DNA from: an uncultured Clostridia bacterium
Lineage (GTDB): Bacteria; Bacillota; Clostridia; TANB77; CAG-508
DNA length: 64,000 nt
Assembly: GCA_944392455.1 (NCBI GenBank)
Contig: CALXWP010000001.1
Span: 131,112-195,111, forward strand
Direction: 5' to 3'
Below the pieces are notes generated by a model. It was not told where the DNA came from, did no database searches, and saw only the letters and a program-made list of their open reading frames with translations. A program made the position numbers and the translations under genes. How positions within the stretch are numbered: the first letter of the stretch is position 1; every line of letters starts with the position of its first letter. Positions 52,601-62,200 of this stretch are shown piece by piece.

Positions 52601-55600
52601 TCATAAACAATATTCCCTACTAATTTTGTCAATTCATCTTCAGAAATGTCCGCACTAACCAAATTATATATATTTTTCACAATTCCATTTCTTCTGTTGC
52701 GGTTAACTACAATACCGACTGAATTTGAAGATCCAGGTATTATTTCTATATTTTTTCCATAAACATAACCATTTGCTACAGTTCCAAAATTCTCAGGTAC
52801 AAATACTGATCCAACATTGTTACCATCTATATACAATGATTGTTTAAAATTAATAATAAAGTTTTCTATTTTTCCATAATTAGTATATCCCATCAGCATA
52901 TAAAATCCATTTGCTACTTTTGTTTTTTGCGTTATATTTATTTGTATATTCCTAATTGTTCCATTGTTACTATATATGAGTGCTTGATATTGTTGAAAAC
53001 CTATTTCATTATTAATTATTATATCTAAAACTAAATTCTCCACAATTCCGTTACTACCTATTACTCTGAAAATAGGAGATCTTGTACTTGAATCTTTTGT
53101 TACAATCTTTCCATTAAAATTAATTTTACCTTCAAATTCTATGTAACCATTGCCAAATCTATAATCATTTCCAGAAACACCTGAAAAGTCTAAATTTTCC
53201 AAAACAATGTATTCCCCGTATGGTTGTATTTTTAAAAAATCATTTAATGAAGTAATTCCTTTTATTTCTTTTAAACCTTGTGTTGTAAATTCCTGTGAAT
53301 CTAATTCATAATATCTATCTTGTACTTTTACTAACAATTCGATCTCATATATTGCATCTGGATTTACTTCATATGATTTTATTATATTTTCTACTTTATT
53401 TTCATTACTAAGTTCTTCATATCTAAATTCTTGTATTTGCTCTCCATTTTTGTATATACGTATATAGTAATCATTTGTTGTTATTTCATTTCTTACATCA
53501 TTTACTGATACTATTACATTTGTATTATATGTATATTTAAACTCCTCATAGCTTGTTTTAGTATTTCCTAATTCAATTTGTAAATCTTGTATTTCTACTG
53601 TCGCATTAGTATTTACATAAAAACCTATATAACCTGTTCTATTTAATTTTACGGTATAGTTGTACTCTTTCCATTCGTTATTTAAATTATTTATGTTGTA
53701 ATAACTTAAATAATCTAAATTATTAAAATCCTCACTATATTTTTCTATAATATACATATTAGTTGTATCTGATGTTTTTGCTTTGAAACTTATTGTTACT
53801 TCTTGTCCTATATATTTACTTAAATCATAATAATTTAATCTATTATTACCGTATGTTTCACCTAATGTTAATATATTCGTATTTATATCATATTTTAATC
53901 CGTATCTATTTTCCGTTCCAAAGCATTTCTCATACCAATTTACTTTTGATGCTACATCTATTAAATTCTTTCCTGCTGGTGTTTTTTCTAGTGATAATAG
54001 ATCTAGTTTTCCACTTATTCCTGCTTCTGTTAGGATCTCTATTTCTTTTAAAATATAATCAGCTTCATATGTCTTATCTGTACTTCCTATGTTATATTGT
54101 GGTGCATAGATTATGATTCTATATGTTGTTTCTGGCTCTAATCCTTCATATGTTTTTCTTTCATAATCTGAGTTTGTACTCATTTCACTTAAGTTTATTA
54201 ATTTGTTTTCTTCATCTCTTACTTCTATTCTTACACTATTTGTTAAAACTGCATTATCTATGTCTTCTACTCTTATATCTAAATCGATCATATCTCCTAT
54301 TACAAATTGATTTCTTATTTGTACTTCTGCTGGCATTTTTAATGTTATTACTTCACTCAAATTTTGTTTGTCTTCTACTACTTCTTCTACTGACCCTTGT
54401 TTTACTGTTGTGATAACATCTATTCTATATTTTGTATTTGAATTTAATTGGTCTAATTCTATTTCTACTTCTTCTGCTGTTTTTAATAGTTCTACTTCTT
54501 CTTTGCTTAATGTTATTCTTTTTATTTCATTATTTATTTGTTCTTCTGTATCGCTATTATCTTGATTTACATTCTTTCCTTCGTCATAGATAACAACTTC
54601 AACCTTATCTAATATTGCTATTAATCTTGCATCTGTCTGATTACTATCTATACTTATTCCTAAATTCATTGTGTTTTGCAAAACTTCTTTATCATCTATT
54701 CTTACTTGCATATATCCTAGTGATGCTATTGGTCTTGTTACAAAACTTCCTCTTCCTAATTCTTGATTTATTTGCTTTCCATCACCATTTTCTAGGTCAT
54801 AATCACCATAGATAATTATTTGATAATATCCATTTGGATCTAAGTCTGTAAATACTAATGTTTCTGTATCTTTTGTCAGAGTTCCTTCTTTTACTTTATC
54901 TCCGCTTTGATTTGTTATTTCATATCTATAGTTTTCTAATAATACATTATCTTTATTGGTTAATGTTACTTCTAAATCTACTTCTGTTACATCTTGTTTT
55001 GTTGCTCTTATACTGCTACTTGGTGCTTGTTTTGATGTTATTGTTTCTCCTGTATTATTTATCTCTTTTAACTCATTTCCAAATTTATCAAATGCTGTTA
55101 TTTCATATTTTATTGTACTATTTGATGTTAATGTCTCACTTGTCTGATATGTTATTTCTTCTCCTGCTTTTATGCGATTTACTTGATCATTTGATAATCT
55201 ATATTCTATTCCTCCTATTTCTAGTTGCAACCTTGATATTCCTTTTATTACTTCTTCATTTATATCATTATTTATTTTTAAATGTATTAATTCTATTTTG
55301 TTTGGATAAACTGTTCCATTTTGGAAGCTAAAATCTATTGTACCTAATGTATCTATTGATTTTGTTGTTACTGTTCCTGTATAGAATTCTTCTTCTACTT
55401 CATTTCCATTTTCATCATTGTAGTAAACTATCCCTACTATTTCATAAGTTGTATCTGGCTGTAAGCCTGTTATTTCTAGCTCTCCTGTTTGTGTTGCTTG
55501 TACTCTTCTGTTAAGTCTTCCATCTAAACTTATTTCAAATATTACTCCTCTTGTTATAACTCCTGCTTTATCTTCCACACTTAGATTTGTTTTTATTGTA

Positions 55601-56568
55601 TATACTTCTGCTTCAAAGTCTGTACAGCTTACTTCTGGTTTTGCCCACATTCCTTCTTGCCATTCTTCTGTTTCATTAGCATTATTGTTATTATTATTTT
55701 CTTCTTCTGTTGATGTTTCATTATCTATAGTACTATTTTCTTCTATTTCATTTACTTCTTCATCTTTGTTGTTATTTATATTTTGCTCATCTAATTGAAT
55801 AACTCTTAATTTTTCTAAAAATGTTTTATATGTTAGAGTTTCTCCATTAATTGTTATTTCTGAATTATTATCTATATCTACTATTCTTTTATATTCCATA
55901 TATCCATCTTGCATTTCATAGTAAGCTATTGCTTCTTCTGTAAAGTAAATATTACTATATTCTTTTATTTCATATTCATTTGTTGCTGTTTTAACCTTTA
56001 TTTTATCTACATTTGTATAAATTTCATCTTCACTCTTTAGGAATATATACTTATTTCCATCTGCTCTTGTTAAATCTCCACCATTATACATTACTCCTCC
56101 TGTTAGCATAAATTCTGGATATCCTTCTACTTCTTCATAATTTACTGTTATTAATTTTGTATTTCTTGATATATTAAATATAGTACTTCCTTCATTTATG
56201 TACATTGGATAATTAATGTCTACTTCTTTTTTATCATCTTCTCCTATGTAATATGAATTTAATCTTTTATATAGTAGATCGTTTTCTTTTACTTCTATTA
56301 AGTTTAAATATTGCTCTATATTTGATATTTCACTACTCTTTAAATTCTCTGCCATTGTTTTTCCTTCTATAGCATATCCACTATATGTTATTATTTGTTC
56401 TGGCGAATATCTTAAAAACACATAGTATATTAATGCAATTATTATTATCATTGCTATCAATCCTATTAGTATAAACATTGGCATATTCTTTGTATTTGTT
56501 CTCTTTATCTTATTGTTTCTTAGTTTTTGTTTTTGCATATCTTTTATCAATCCTTTCTGCTTTTGCAT
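49666..56568 (-). CDS. giant surface protein A, first frame (2,300 codons)
   Basis: A very large exported protein. Residues about 28-52 form a membrane helix after a basic start. Beta-rich, fibronectin-III-like modules run to about 1100 and include a carbohydrate-binding-like segment (about 870-1010, from GKNLIDVASKVNW to IQDLQIELGNTKTSYEEF). From about 1100 to the end there are beta-helix modules of the ZmpA/GLUG type: units opening NWxxI...NYxLMxDLDF and turns such as GGIVGLGNSATIENCYV and GGLTGHSTSYEYYANV. No HExxH protease motif was seen, so it is an adhesin-like structure rather than an IgA protease. Ribosome binding favours the ATG ten codons in (56536-56538, AAAGGA 12 bases before). 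The frame stops at TAG right after CGG; a +1 shift adds the C-terminal anchor. Confidence 0.85.
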   Translation of the reverse strand: MQKQKGLIKDMQKQKLRNNKIKRTNTKNMPMFILIGLIAMIIIIALIYYVFLRYSPEQIITYSGYAIEGKTMAENLKSSEISNIEQYLNLIEVKENDLLYKRLNSYYIGEDDKKEVDINYPMYINEGSTIFNISRNTKLITVNYEEVEGYPEFMLTGGVMYNGGDLTRADGNKYIFLKSEDEIYTNVDKIKVKTATNEYEIKEYSNIYFTEEAIAYYEMQDGYMEYKRIVDIDNNSEITINGETLTYKTFLEKLRVIQLDEQNINNNKDEEVNEIEENSTIDNETSTEEENNNNNNANETEEWQEGMWAKPEVSCTDFEAEVYTIKTNLSVEDKAGVITRGVIFEISLDGRLNRRVQATQTGELEITGLQPDTTYEIVGIVYYNDENGNEVEEEFYTGTVTTKSIDTLGTIDFSFQNGTVYPNKIELIHLKINNDINEEVIKGISRLQLEIGGIEYRLSNDQVNRIKAGEEITYQTSETLTSNSTIKYEITAFDKFGNELKEINNTGETITSKQAPSSSIRATKQDVTEVDLEVTLTNKDNVLLENYRYEITNQSGDKVKEGTLTKDTETLVFTDLDPNGYYQIIIYGDYDLENGDGKQINQELGRGSFVTRPIASLGYMQVRIDDKEVLQNTMNLGISIDSNQTDARLIAILDKVEVVIYDEGKNVNQDNSDTEEQINNEIKRITLSKEEVELLKTAEEVEIELDQLNSNTKYRIDVITTVKQGSVEEVVEDKQNLSEVITLKMPAEVQIRNQFVIGDMIDLDIRVEDIDNAVLTNSVRIEVRDEENKLINLSEMSTNSDYERKTYEGLEPETTYRIIIYAPQYNIGSTDKTYEADYILKEIEILTEAGISGKLDLLSLEKTPAGKNLIDVASKVNWYEKCFGTENRYGLKYDINTNILTLGETYGNNRLNYYDLSKYIGQEVTISFKAKTSDTTNMYIIEKYSEDFNNLDYLSYYNINNLNNEWKEYNYTVKLNRTGYIGFYVNTNATVEIQDLQIELGNTKTSYEEFKYTYNTNVIVSVNDVRNEITTNDYYIRIYKNGEQIQEFRYEELSNENKVENIIKSYEVNPDAIYEIELLVKVQDRYYELDSQEFTTQGLKEIKGITSLNDFLKIQPYGEYIVLENLDFSGVSGNDYRFGNGYIEFEGKINFNGKIVTKDSSTRSPIFRVIGSNGIVENLVLDIIINNEIGFQQYQALIYSNNGTIRNIQINITQKTKVANGFYMLMGYTNYGKIENFIINFKQSLYIDGNNVGSVFVPENFGTVANGYVYGKNIEIIPGSSNSVGIVVNRNRRNGIVKNIYNLVSADISEDELTKLVGNIVYENNDNAIVENVYSVEIGENTTIFSHGPNVYAKNSKRVYNNYYFMDEIFTSELEIKGNKLSLWDSEFQNQIINNEGRFIVDELVNEGYYPHLDMPDCMPDQEYIELPEVADRDLPDILSTKIIEQGTNTVKVEFSVNNPSAETISDIKIENIEVEIISQEYKDGKSAVIVELKNPTICVSSYNVLSISTKGAFNSSYTRKYEKGERVIYVDLYNEVWSINDWKSIANSNTENYMLMTDLDFINEGNTIQIARMDGILNGNNHEISNIKLTNNYGLISEVYGEVKNLNIKQIELIDQTNNNYTASIINSLNNGSMDNIHIQDMRILRNSLNTTYRIGGIVSLATKSTIKNSSVTNLSIIENTEEHVENQYIGGIVGLGNSATIENCYVQNLKIEVSETVNNYIGGIIGYGGSYGIIENCYVQGNIYTENGNVGGIAGVSAGIVVENCYSIINISSQGLNIGGILGNALSNDYLLSNNLSIGNLYTTQGIGKLNRIIGNNSEQGNNYAYKKQLINGFVNNEEKGAILLTKNEILNLYLGDYYDYDKGKEGILPKLYNTDGKELLPNQEDIFLDNSIDGEIVDLEVESIETEKPNTTEAEITIRIKNPEEIEITGIAIEDMSSTVIKNVTQNGITDITVRGTPERYYDSYKLTEIRYKSENIEEEQIKEVEAEIEVQFYKEIYTYEDWQAIEEGTYQNYRLMADIDFTGRDNVKNNITVNRIEAENNIYKLKNIELEFVNSYTGLIKSIRTSIKNIGFENITIRNIASGGNYNGVIATCYGDVENLTFENVTIDAEKMNYVGVIGFIGSGNVKNITLDTVSIIGTSYVGGLSGRFDYEISNINANNVDIKGTGDMIGGIVGYTSNAISPRHINIKISNSNIIGYNYVGGITGYNYEVILTNSSVDGSVIEGESFIGGMTGYKYVTSEKCYYNSVSDCEIYGEGSYIGGLTGHSTSYEYYANVNNSKIYGTSLGSLYVGGVSR
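54287..54411. repeat. 125-bp segment identical to 63875-63999
   Basis: Paired with the last 125 bases of giant gene B, without a mismatch, while flanking segments of the two genes differ at many positions. This suggests recent recombination or gene conversion between the paralogues. Confidence 0.85.
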
Positions 56569-56967
56569 ATTTTTATCGTTTTATTTTCTTTTTTCTTTTC
56601 TATTTTTTTCTCGTTTTTTGCACACAAAAAGGACAGACTATATTCGCATAAATATCTTTCTTAAGATATCCATGTGATAGTCTATCCTTGTTTTATCTAT
56701 ATTCTCTTTATTATTTTCTATGTTTTTTTGTACGACAAATAATATGCTTCTGCAGAAGCATTCATTAATTAAAAGTACGCTCTCTCTCTCTCTCTCTCTC
56801 TAGAGCCCCAAGGGTTTGCTATTTTTATCATTTTCCTCAAATCTTCCTTTCTTTTTTCATTTGGTTTTTTCTTAGAAAATACTGGTTTTCCTAGTATTTT
56901 CATTTATGTGTTTTTCTTTTTTGTCTAATCACAAAATCATTATATCATAACTTATTTTATATTGTAA
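56569..56967 (-). promoter_or_regulatory. promoter and long structured leader of giant gene A
   Basis: Minus-strand TTACAA (56962-56967), 17 bases, TATAAT (56939-56944) would start a leader of about 360 bases. It contains a perfect 9-bp stem GAAAATACT/AGTATTTTC (56875-56901), an (AG)11 tract (56780-56801), an 18-bp perfect palindrome centred on CTGCAG (56744-56761), and a stem-loop whose 13-bp outer stem AAGGATAGACTAT pairs with ATAGTCTGTCCTT (56631-56694, one U-G) and is followed by TTTTGTG, which could act as an attenuator. No gene is seen in this 515-base stretch. Confidence 0.65.
56780..56801. repeat. dinucleotide microsatellite (CT/AG)11
   Basis: Twenty-two bases of uninterrupted CT on the plus strand, AG on the coding strand, about 210-235 bases before the giant gene A start. 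Tracts of this kind vary in length by slipped-strand pairing. Confidence 0.95.
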
Positions 56968-57028
56968 CATTATTTTTTATTTTTTTATATACTTTTTTTC
57001 TAGAAATTTTTTCCATAGAAAAAATAAT

Positions 57029-57068
57029 AAAGAATATCAAGCTATTTATCTAACTTGATATTCTTTTT
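57029..57068 (-). terminator. bidirectional intrinsic terminator after giant gene B
   Basis: AAAGAATATCAAG pairs perfectly with CTTGATATTCTTT (13 bp), with T-rich sequence on both sides, 15 bases after the end of the giant gene B second frame. Confidence 0.85.
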
Positions 57069-57083
57069 AAATATAACAATATT

Positions 57084-59246
57084 TTATTTACTATTATTTT
57101 TTTGATTGTTTTTATACATTATTTTTCTTAATATTATTAATGAAATTATAGCGATTCCAATTATTGAAATAACTATTATTGCCCCATTTACTTTTGCTCC
57201 TGTCTCTTCTTCTTGCTCATAATTATATACACTCTCTAATCCATTTGCCTTAATCTTTTCTGTTTCCGATACAGGATTTTCTTCTGTCCCTTCTAATATT
57301 TCTTCTTCACTATATACTTCATACTCTCCTGTCTCTCCATTATATACGGTTATATAACTATCTTCATTAACATTCGTACTTGTACTAGTATCATTTGTAT
57401 TACTTATATTTATACTTGTTTCTATATTAGAAGTACTTGAATTGTTTTCATTACTTTCTACTTCATTTAATACTTCTTCTATTGGCATTTCTGTTAGTTT
57501 TTCTATTAATTCTTTACTTCTTAAGTATTCAACTTGCTTATCTTCATAATCATTCCATATGCTATTTATACTTTCTGTTATATAGTTTGCTAAGCCTGAA
57601 TCTGCTTGTTCAGAATTCTCATAAACAATATTTCCATTTACATAGTCAAATATTAGCACTTTGCCTGTGTTATATAAAACCATTATTTCTGTATTGTCTA
57701 CACTACTATTTTGTATTATTTGCTTTATATTTCTATTTAAGAAGTTTGATGGATATTGTAACTGTTCTTTTAGATCTACTATTTCTCCATTATTCGTTAA
57801 TATTGTTTGATATTCTTTATCATTGTATTGATCTACTATGTAATTATCTATTTTCATATCCAAGTCATTTGATAGTGCTGATAGCTTTCCGCTTCTTACA
57901 TTATATATTTGTAATTTTACATTTTCATTAACCTTACTATATGTTCCATATACTTCTATAATGCTACCTTTATATTCATATGTTTGTAATGGCTTAGCAG
58001 ATTCTTCTAATGATGTTTCTGCAATTTCATCATTAATAACTCCTTTACTCAAAACATCTAAAACTTGACCGCTACTACTTAATGCATAACCAGAATATAC
58101 ATTTACATATTCTCCTGATAAAGTTTCTCCATTTATATATAAGTTATTACCAATTAAATATGCATAACTATCTCCAACCAAGCTTATTTCACTTCTTATT
58201 TCAGCGGGATTTATTGTTATAGTTTTTTCATCAATTCCATTTGTTACAACTATTTCAAGTTGACCCTTAAAGTTATATTCAAAAGTGTATGTTTTTTCTG
58301 CTAGATTAATAGTTTCTATTTCACTACCATTTATATAATATGTAAAGCTTGTATTTTCTGAAATATTGCTAAAATCTATATTTATTTCATTTACTGATAT
58401 TGGATATACTGTTACTTTTGGTAATTCTTCGATATTTTGTGTGTTTATATTATTTTCATTAATTAGTGGTTCATTATCACTAATCTCTTCACTATCTAAT
58501 AAATTTAAACCTACTATTTCTGGATCTGTTGGCAAATCTATTCCTTCTACATTTTCTACTTCATTTGGTATTGGATACTTTTCACTTTGTAATGATTCAT
58601 AAGTAAAAATAGAGCTCCAGCCAAATACACTTCTATATGTTGTTTCTTCTCTTAATTCTTCTCCATATACATACTGTTCTTCTGTATATGTATCTATATC
58701 TTCATTCATGTATTCACCATTTATTTGGCTATATTTATATATATGGGTATTTGATATTGCTTCATTATTATCTTTCGAACTTCCAACTCCCATTGAAATA
58801 TTTTCACTATTTTCACTTTCCAAATAAGCCTGTACATAATTGTTATAATAATAATTCTGCTCAGTATTTAAATCTTTTTCTATGTATCCAATTATACCTC
58901 CTACATTTGAAGGTGCTTTAATCGTTGAACCTGCAACTCCATTATTAGATATTTTACTTTGATTAATAGCAGTTGTCATATTTTTATTTTCTAAATATCC
59001 AACAATTCCCCCGGCGCTATGAGATGTAGCTTTTATATCAGCATTTACAATACAACCAAACAAATCTCCATCTCTCATTCCTCCCACAATTCCTCCTACT
59101 TTGCTATTTCCTTCTATTTTGCTGTTATTAACATAGAAGCATTGAGGAGCGTGAGCTTCATTTTGTGCAATATATCCTGCAACTCCACCAACATAATTAC
59201 TTTTCGACACAATCTCACAATTATCAATAATTCCATATTTAACCAT
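57084..59246 (-). CDS. giant surface protein B, second frame (C-terminal part with membrane anchor)
   Basis: This 720-codon frame is the paralogue of 47469-49688 and continues giant protein B after a +1 shift. It starts with GLUG turns (IIDNCEIVSKSNYVGGVAGY, NSKIEGNSKVGGIVGGMRDG), keeps the same order of segments (TVYPISVNEINIDFSNISEN, DNYIVDQYNDKEYQTILTNN, EYLRSKELIEKLTEMPIEEV), and ends in a membrane helix and a basic tail. Its first ATG (59244-59246) has no convincing ribosome binding site. Joining at the CGG codon would add about 725 residues to the first frame. Confidence 0.8.
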   Translation of the reverse strand: MVKYGIIDNCEIVSKSNYVGGVAGYIAQNEAHAPQCFYVNNSKIEGNSKVGGIVGGMRDGDLFGCIVNADIKATSHSAGGIVGYLENKNMTTAINQSKISNNGVAGSTIKAPSNVGGIIGYIEKDLNTEQNYYYNNYVQAYLESENSENISMGVGSSKDNNEAISNTHIYKYSQINGEYMNEDIDTYTEEQYVYGEELREETTYRSVFGWSSIFTYESLQSEKYPIPNEVENVEGIDLPTDPEIVGLNLLDSEEISDNEPLINENNINTQNIEELPKVTVYPISVNEINIDFSNISENTSFTYYINGSEIETINLAEKTYTFEYNFKGQLEIVVTNGIDEKTITINPAEIRSEISLVGDSYAYLIGNNLYINGETLSGEYVNVYSGYALSSSGQVLDVLSKGVINDEIAETSLEESAKPLQTYEYKGSIIEVYGTYSKVNENVKLQIYNVRSGKLSALSNDLDMKIDNYIVDQYNDKEYQTILTNNGEIVDLKEQLQYPSNFLNRNIKQIIQNSSVDNTEIMVLYNTGKVLIFDYVNGNIVYENSEQADSGLANYITESINSIWNDYEDKQVEYLRSKELIEKLTEMPIEEVLNEVESNENNSSTSNIETSINISNTNDTSTSTNVNEDSYITVYNGETGEYEVYSEEEILEGTEENPVSETEKIKANGLESVYNYEQEEETGAKVNGAIIVISIIGIAIISLIILRKIMYKNNQKNNSK

Positions 59247-62200
59247 TAATCCAGTATATCCGAGCTAATCCACCAACATAATCCGAATTTACTGTTGTTC
59301 CATATACATTGGTATTTGTAATACTTGGATATTCTTCATATACAGAACTACGTCCAGACAATCCTCCTATATATGAATCGCTTCCGTAAATATTACAATT
59401 ATCTACTGTGTTATAATATGTATAATAATTTGCAGAAAGTAGATTGCTCCCACTCATACCTCCAACATAACTATTACCAGTAACAGAAGTGTTTTTTACT
59501 GAACTATTCGTCAGTTTAACTTGATAATTAAAGCCTGTAATTCCTCCTACATAATTTCCCTCTGAAATAATGGTAGAATCACTTATATTAATATATATAT
59601 GCTCAGGATTTAAAGTATTACTTGAATACCCAACTACTCCTCCTATATTATTTCCTGAGGCTGTAATGTTAACTTTATTTGCATCAATATTTGATATTTC
59701 ATAATCGCATCTTCCTACAAGTCCAGCCACATATTCTTTACCTGTAATATTTACTGTATTTAAAGAAATAATTTTTATATTTCCATTTCTAACAAATCCA
59801 ATTATTCCTACTGTACTTATCTCTTTTGCTTCTATTAAAATATTTTTAAACTCTAAGTTTTCTATCGTTCCGCTAGAAGTTGCGATTACTCCACAATAGC
59901 TTCCAGAATTTGCAGTATTTATTATCGTAATATTTTCAAACCCTATGTTTTTTATGTTTGTTTTTATACTTTTTATAAGACCACAATTTGCTTCATTAAA
60001 TTCCAAATTTATATTTTTTAATGTATATACATTATTTTCTGCTTCTAATCTATTCACTGTTATATTATTTTTTACATTTGTTTTTCCACTAAAGTCTATA
60101 TCTGCCATTAATCTATAATTTTGATATGTTCCTTCCTCTATTGATTGCCAATCTTCATATGTATAGATTTCTTTATAAAATTGTACCTTTACTTTAGCCT
60201 CTACATCTTTTATTTGCTCATCTTCTGAGTTCTCTATTTCATATCTAATTTCTGTTAATTTATAACTATCATAAAATCTTTCAGGGGTACTTCTTACTGT
60301 TATACTTGTTATTCCATTTTCTGTTACAGTTCTTGTTACTGAACTTGTCATATCTTCTATTTCTATTCCCGTTATTTTTATTTCATCTGGATTATTAATC
60401 CTTATATTAATCTCTGCTTCTGTTGTGTTTGGTTTTGTAACTTCTATACTGTCAATCTTCAAATTAACATGATCTTTACTTGTACTATCGTCAATAAATA
60501 TGTCCTCTTGATTTGGTAATATTGTTATTCCATTTATATTATACAATTTTGGTAAGATCTGGCTTTCTATATCTGTGTATTCAAAGCTATCTCCTAAATC
60601 TAAGCTTAGTACTTCTGTTTTATCTAATAATTTAGCACCTTTTTCTTCGCTATTTACATATCCATTAACTAATTGATTTTCATATGCAAAATTATTACTA
60701 CTAGTTTCTTCATTACTTCCAACAATTCTATTCAAGCCGTTTTCACCTTGAGTAGAATATATATTACCGATGCTTAAATTGTTTTTTATATCATCTAAAC
60801 TACTGCCCTGATACGTCCCAACAATTCCTCCTACATTATTGCTTGATGTAGAAATATATACTTTAGAATAACAATTTTGAACTATGCTTCCATTAGTTGT
60901 TAAATTTCCTGCAATTCCTCCAATATTACTATTTTCTGAATTTATTTTTCCCTCAACATAACAACTTTCTATTGTATTAACTTCAGATGCATATCCAGCT
61001 AAACCTCCTATTGCTGGAATAACTGTTTCACAATCACTTATATCCAGTCCTTTTACATAGCAATTTTGTATCAAAGAATTATTCACCTCACCAATCATAC
61101 CACCTACATTTAAATAATCGTCCGCACCATATATAGTTATTTTTATATTAGTTACTGAACTATTTCTTATATTAATATAAGTACCAAATCCAACCAATCC
61201 ACCAATCGCTCCGTCTGAACTTTTATTTATGTCAATATCTTTTAAATGAACATTATCAATCACAGATCCAGAATTAGCAGTGGTAATTAATCCTCCTTGA
61301 GCCGTTACTTCTTGGTTAAAATTATTAATATACAAATTTTCCAAAGTTCCATACAAACTCCCTATAAGGGATGTATTTCCAGTTAAATAAATATTAGAAA
61401 TACTATAACCATTTCCATTTAAAATTCCATTAAGACTACCTATACGTACACTAGTACCTTCATTTATGAAGTTCAAATCACTCATTAGCATATAATTTTC
61501 CGTTGGTGAGTCATCTATATTCTTCCAATCCTCTACATTCCAAATCTCTCTATATAAATCTACATTTATTACTCTTTCTCCTTCTTCATAACTCCTCGTA
61601 TAAGAGTTATTAAATGCACCTTTTGTACTTAAGCTCAGTACATTATAACTAGATACACATATTGTCGGATTTTTAAGTTCAGCTATTACTGCACTTTTTT
61701 CATTGCTATATTCTTGCGATAGTATTTCAACTTCTAAGTTTTCTATTTGTATATTGCTTATTGTTTCAGCTGATGGATTGTTTACACTAAATTCTACTTT
61801 TACTGTATTTGTTCCCTGTTCTAATATTTTCGTTGATAGTATATCTGGTAAATCTGCATCTTCTACTTCAGGTAATTCAATGTATTCTTGAACTGGCATA
61901 CAGTCTGGCATAATTAACTGTGGATAAAATCCATCATTTACTAATTCATCTACCAAAAATGCTCCATCATTATTTATAATTTGATTTTGAAATTCCGCAT
62001 CCCATAATGATAATTTATTTCCTTTTGTTTCTAGTTCACTTGTAAAAATTTCATCTGCGAAGTAATAATTGTTGTATATGTTTTTTGATGCTATACTACG
62101 TATATTAGGTCCATATGATAAATTATCTGTTGTATTCATTCCTACTCCCACTGAATAAACATTTTGTACCGTTGCAGTATCGTAATTAGCATATGCGATA

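Noticed and set aside
47469-56568. Long plus-strand reading frames rich in Leu, Phe, Tyr and Ile
   Set aside because: They are shadows of the AT-rich minus-strand giant genes, have no ribosome binding sites and show no protein-like composition.
49666-56568. IgA1-protease (peptidase M26) assignment suggested by the ZmpA/GLUG-like modules
   Set aside because: No HExxH zinc motif was found in either frame of A or in the visible part of B, so protease activity is not supported.
56780-56801. CRISPR or tandem-repeat array
   Set aside because: It is a plain dinucleotide tract with no spacers. No CRISPR repeats or cas genes were found in the window.
56569-56850. c-di-GMP-I riboswitch suggested by GCAAACC in the giant gene A leader
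   Set aside because: The remaining conserved core of that riboswitch is missing and the expected helices do not form.
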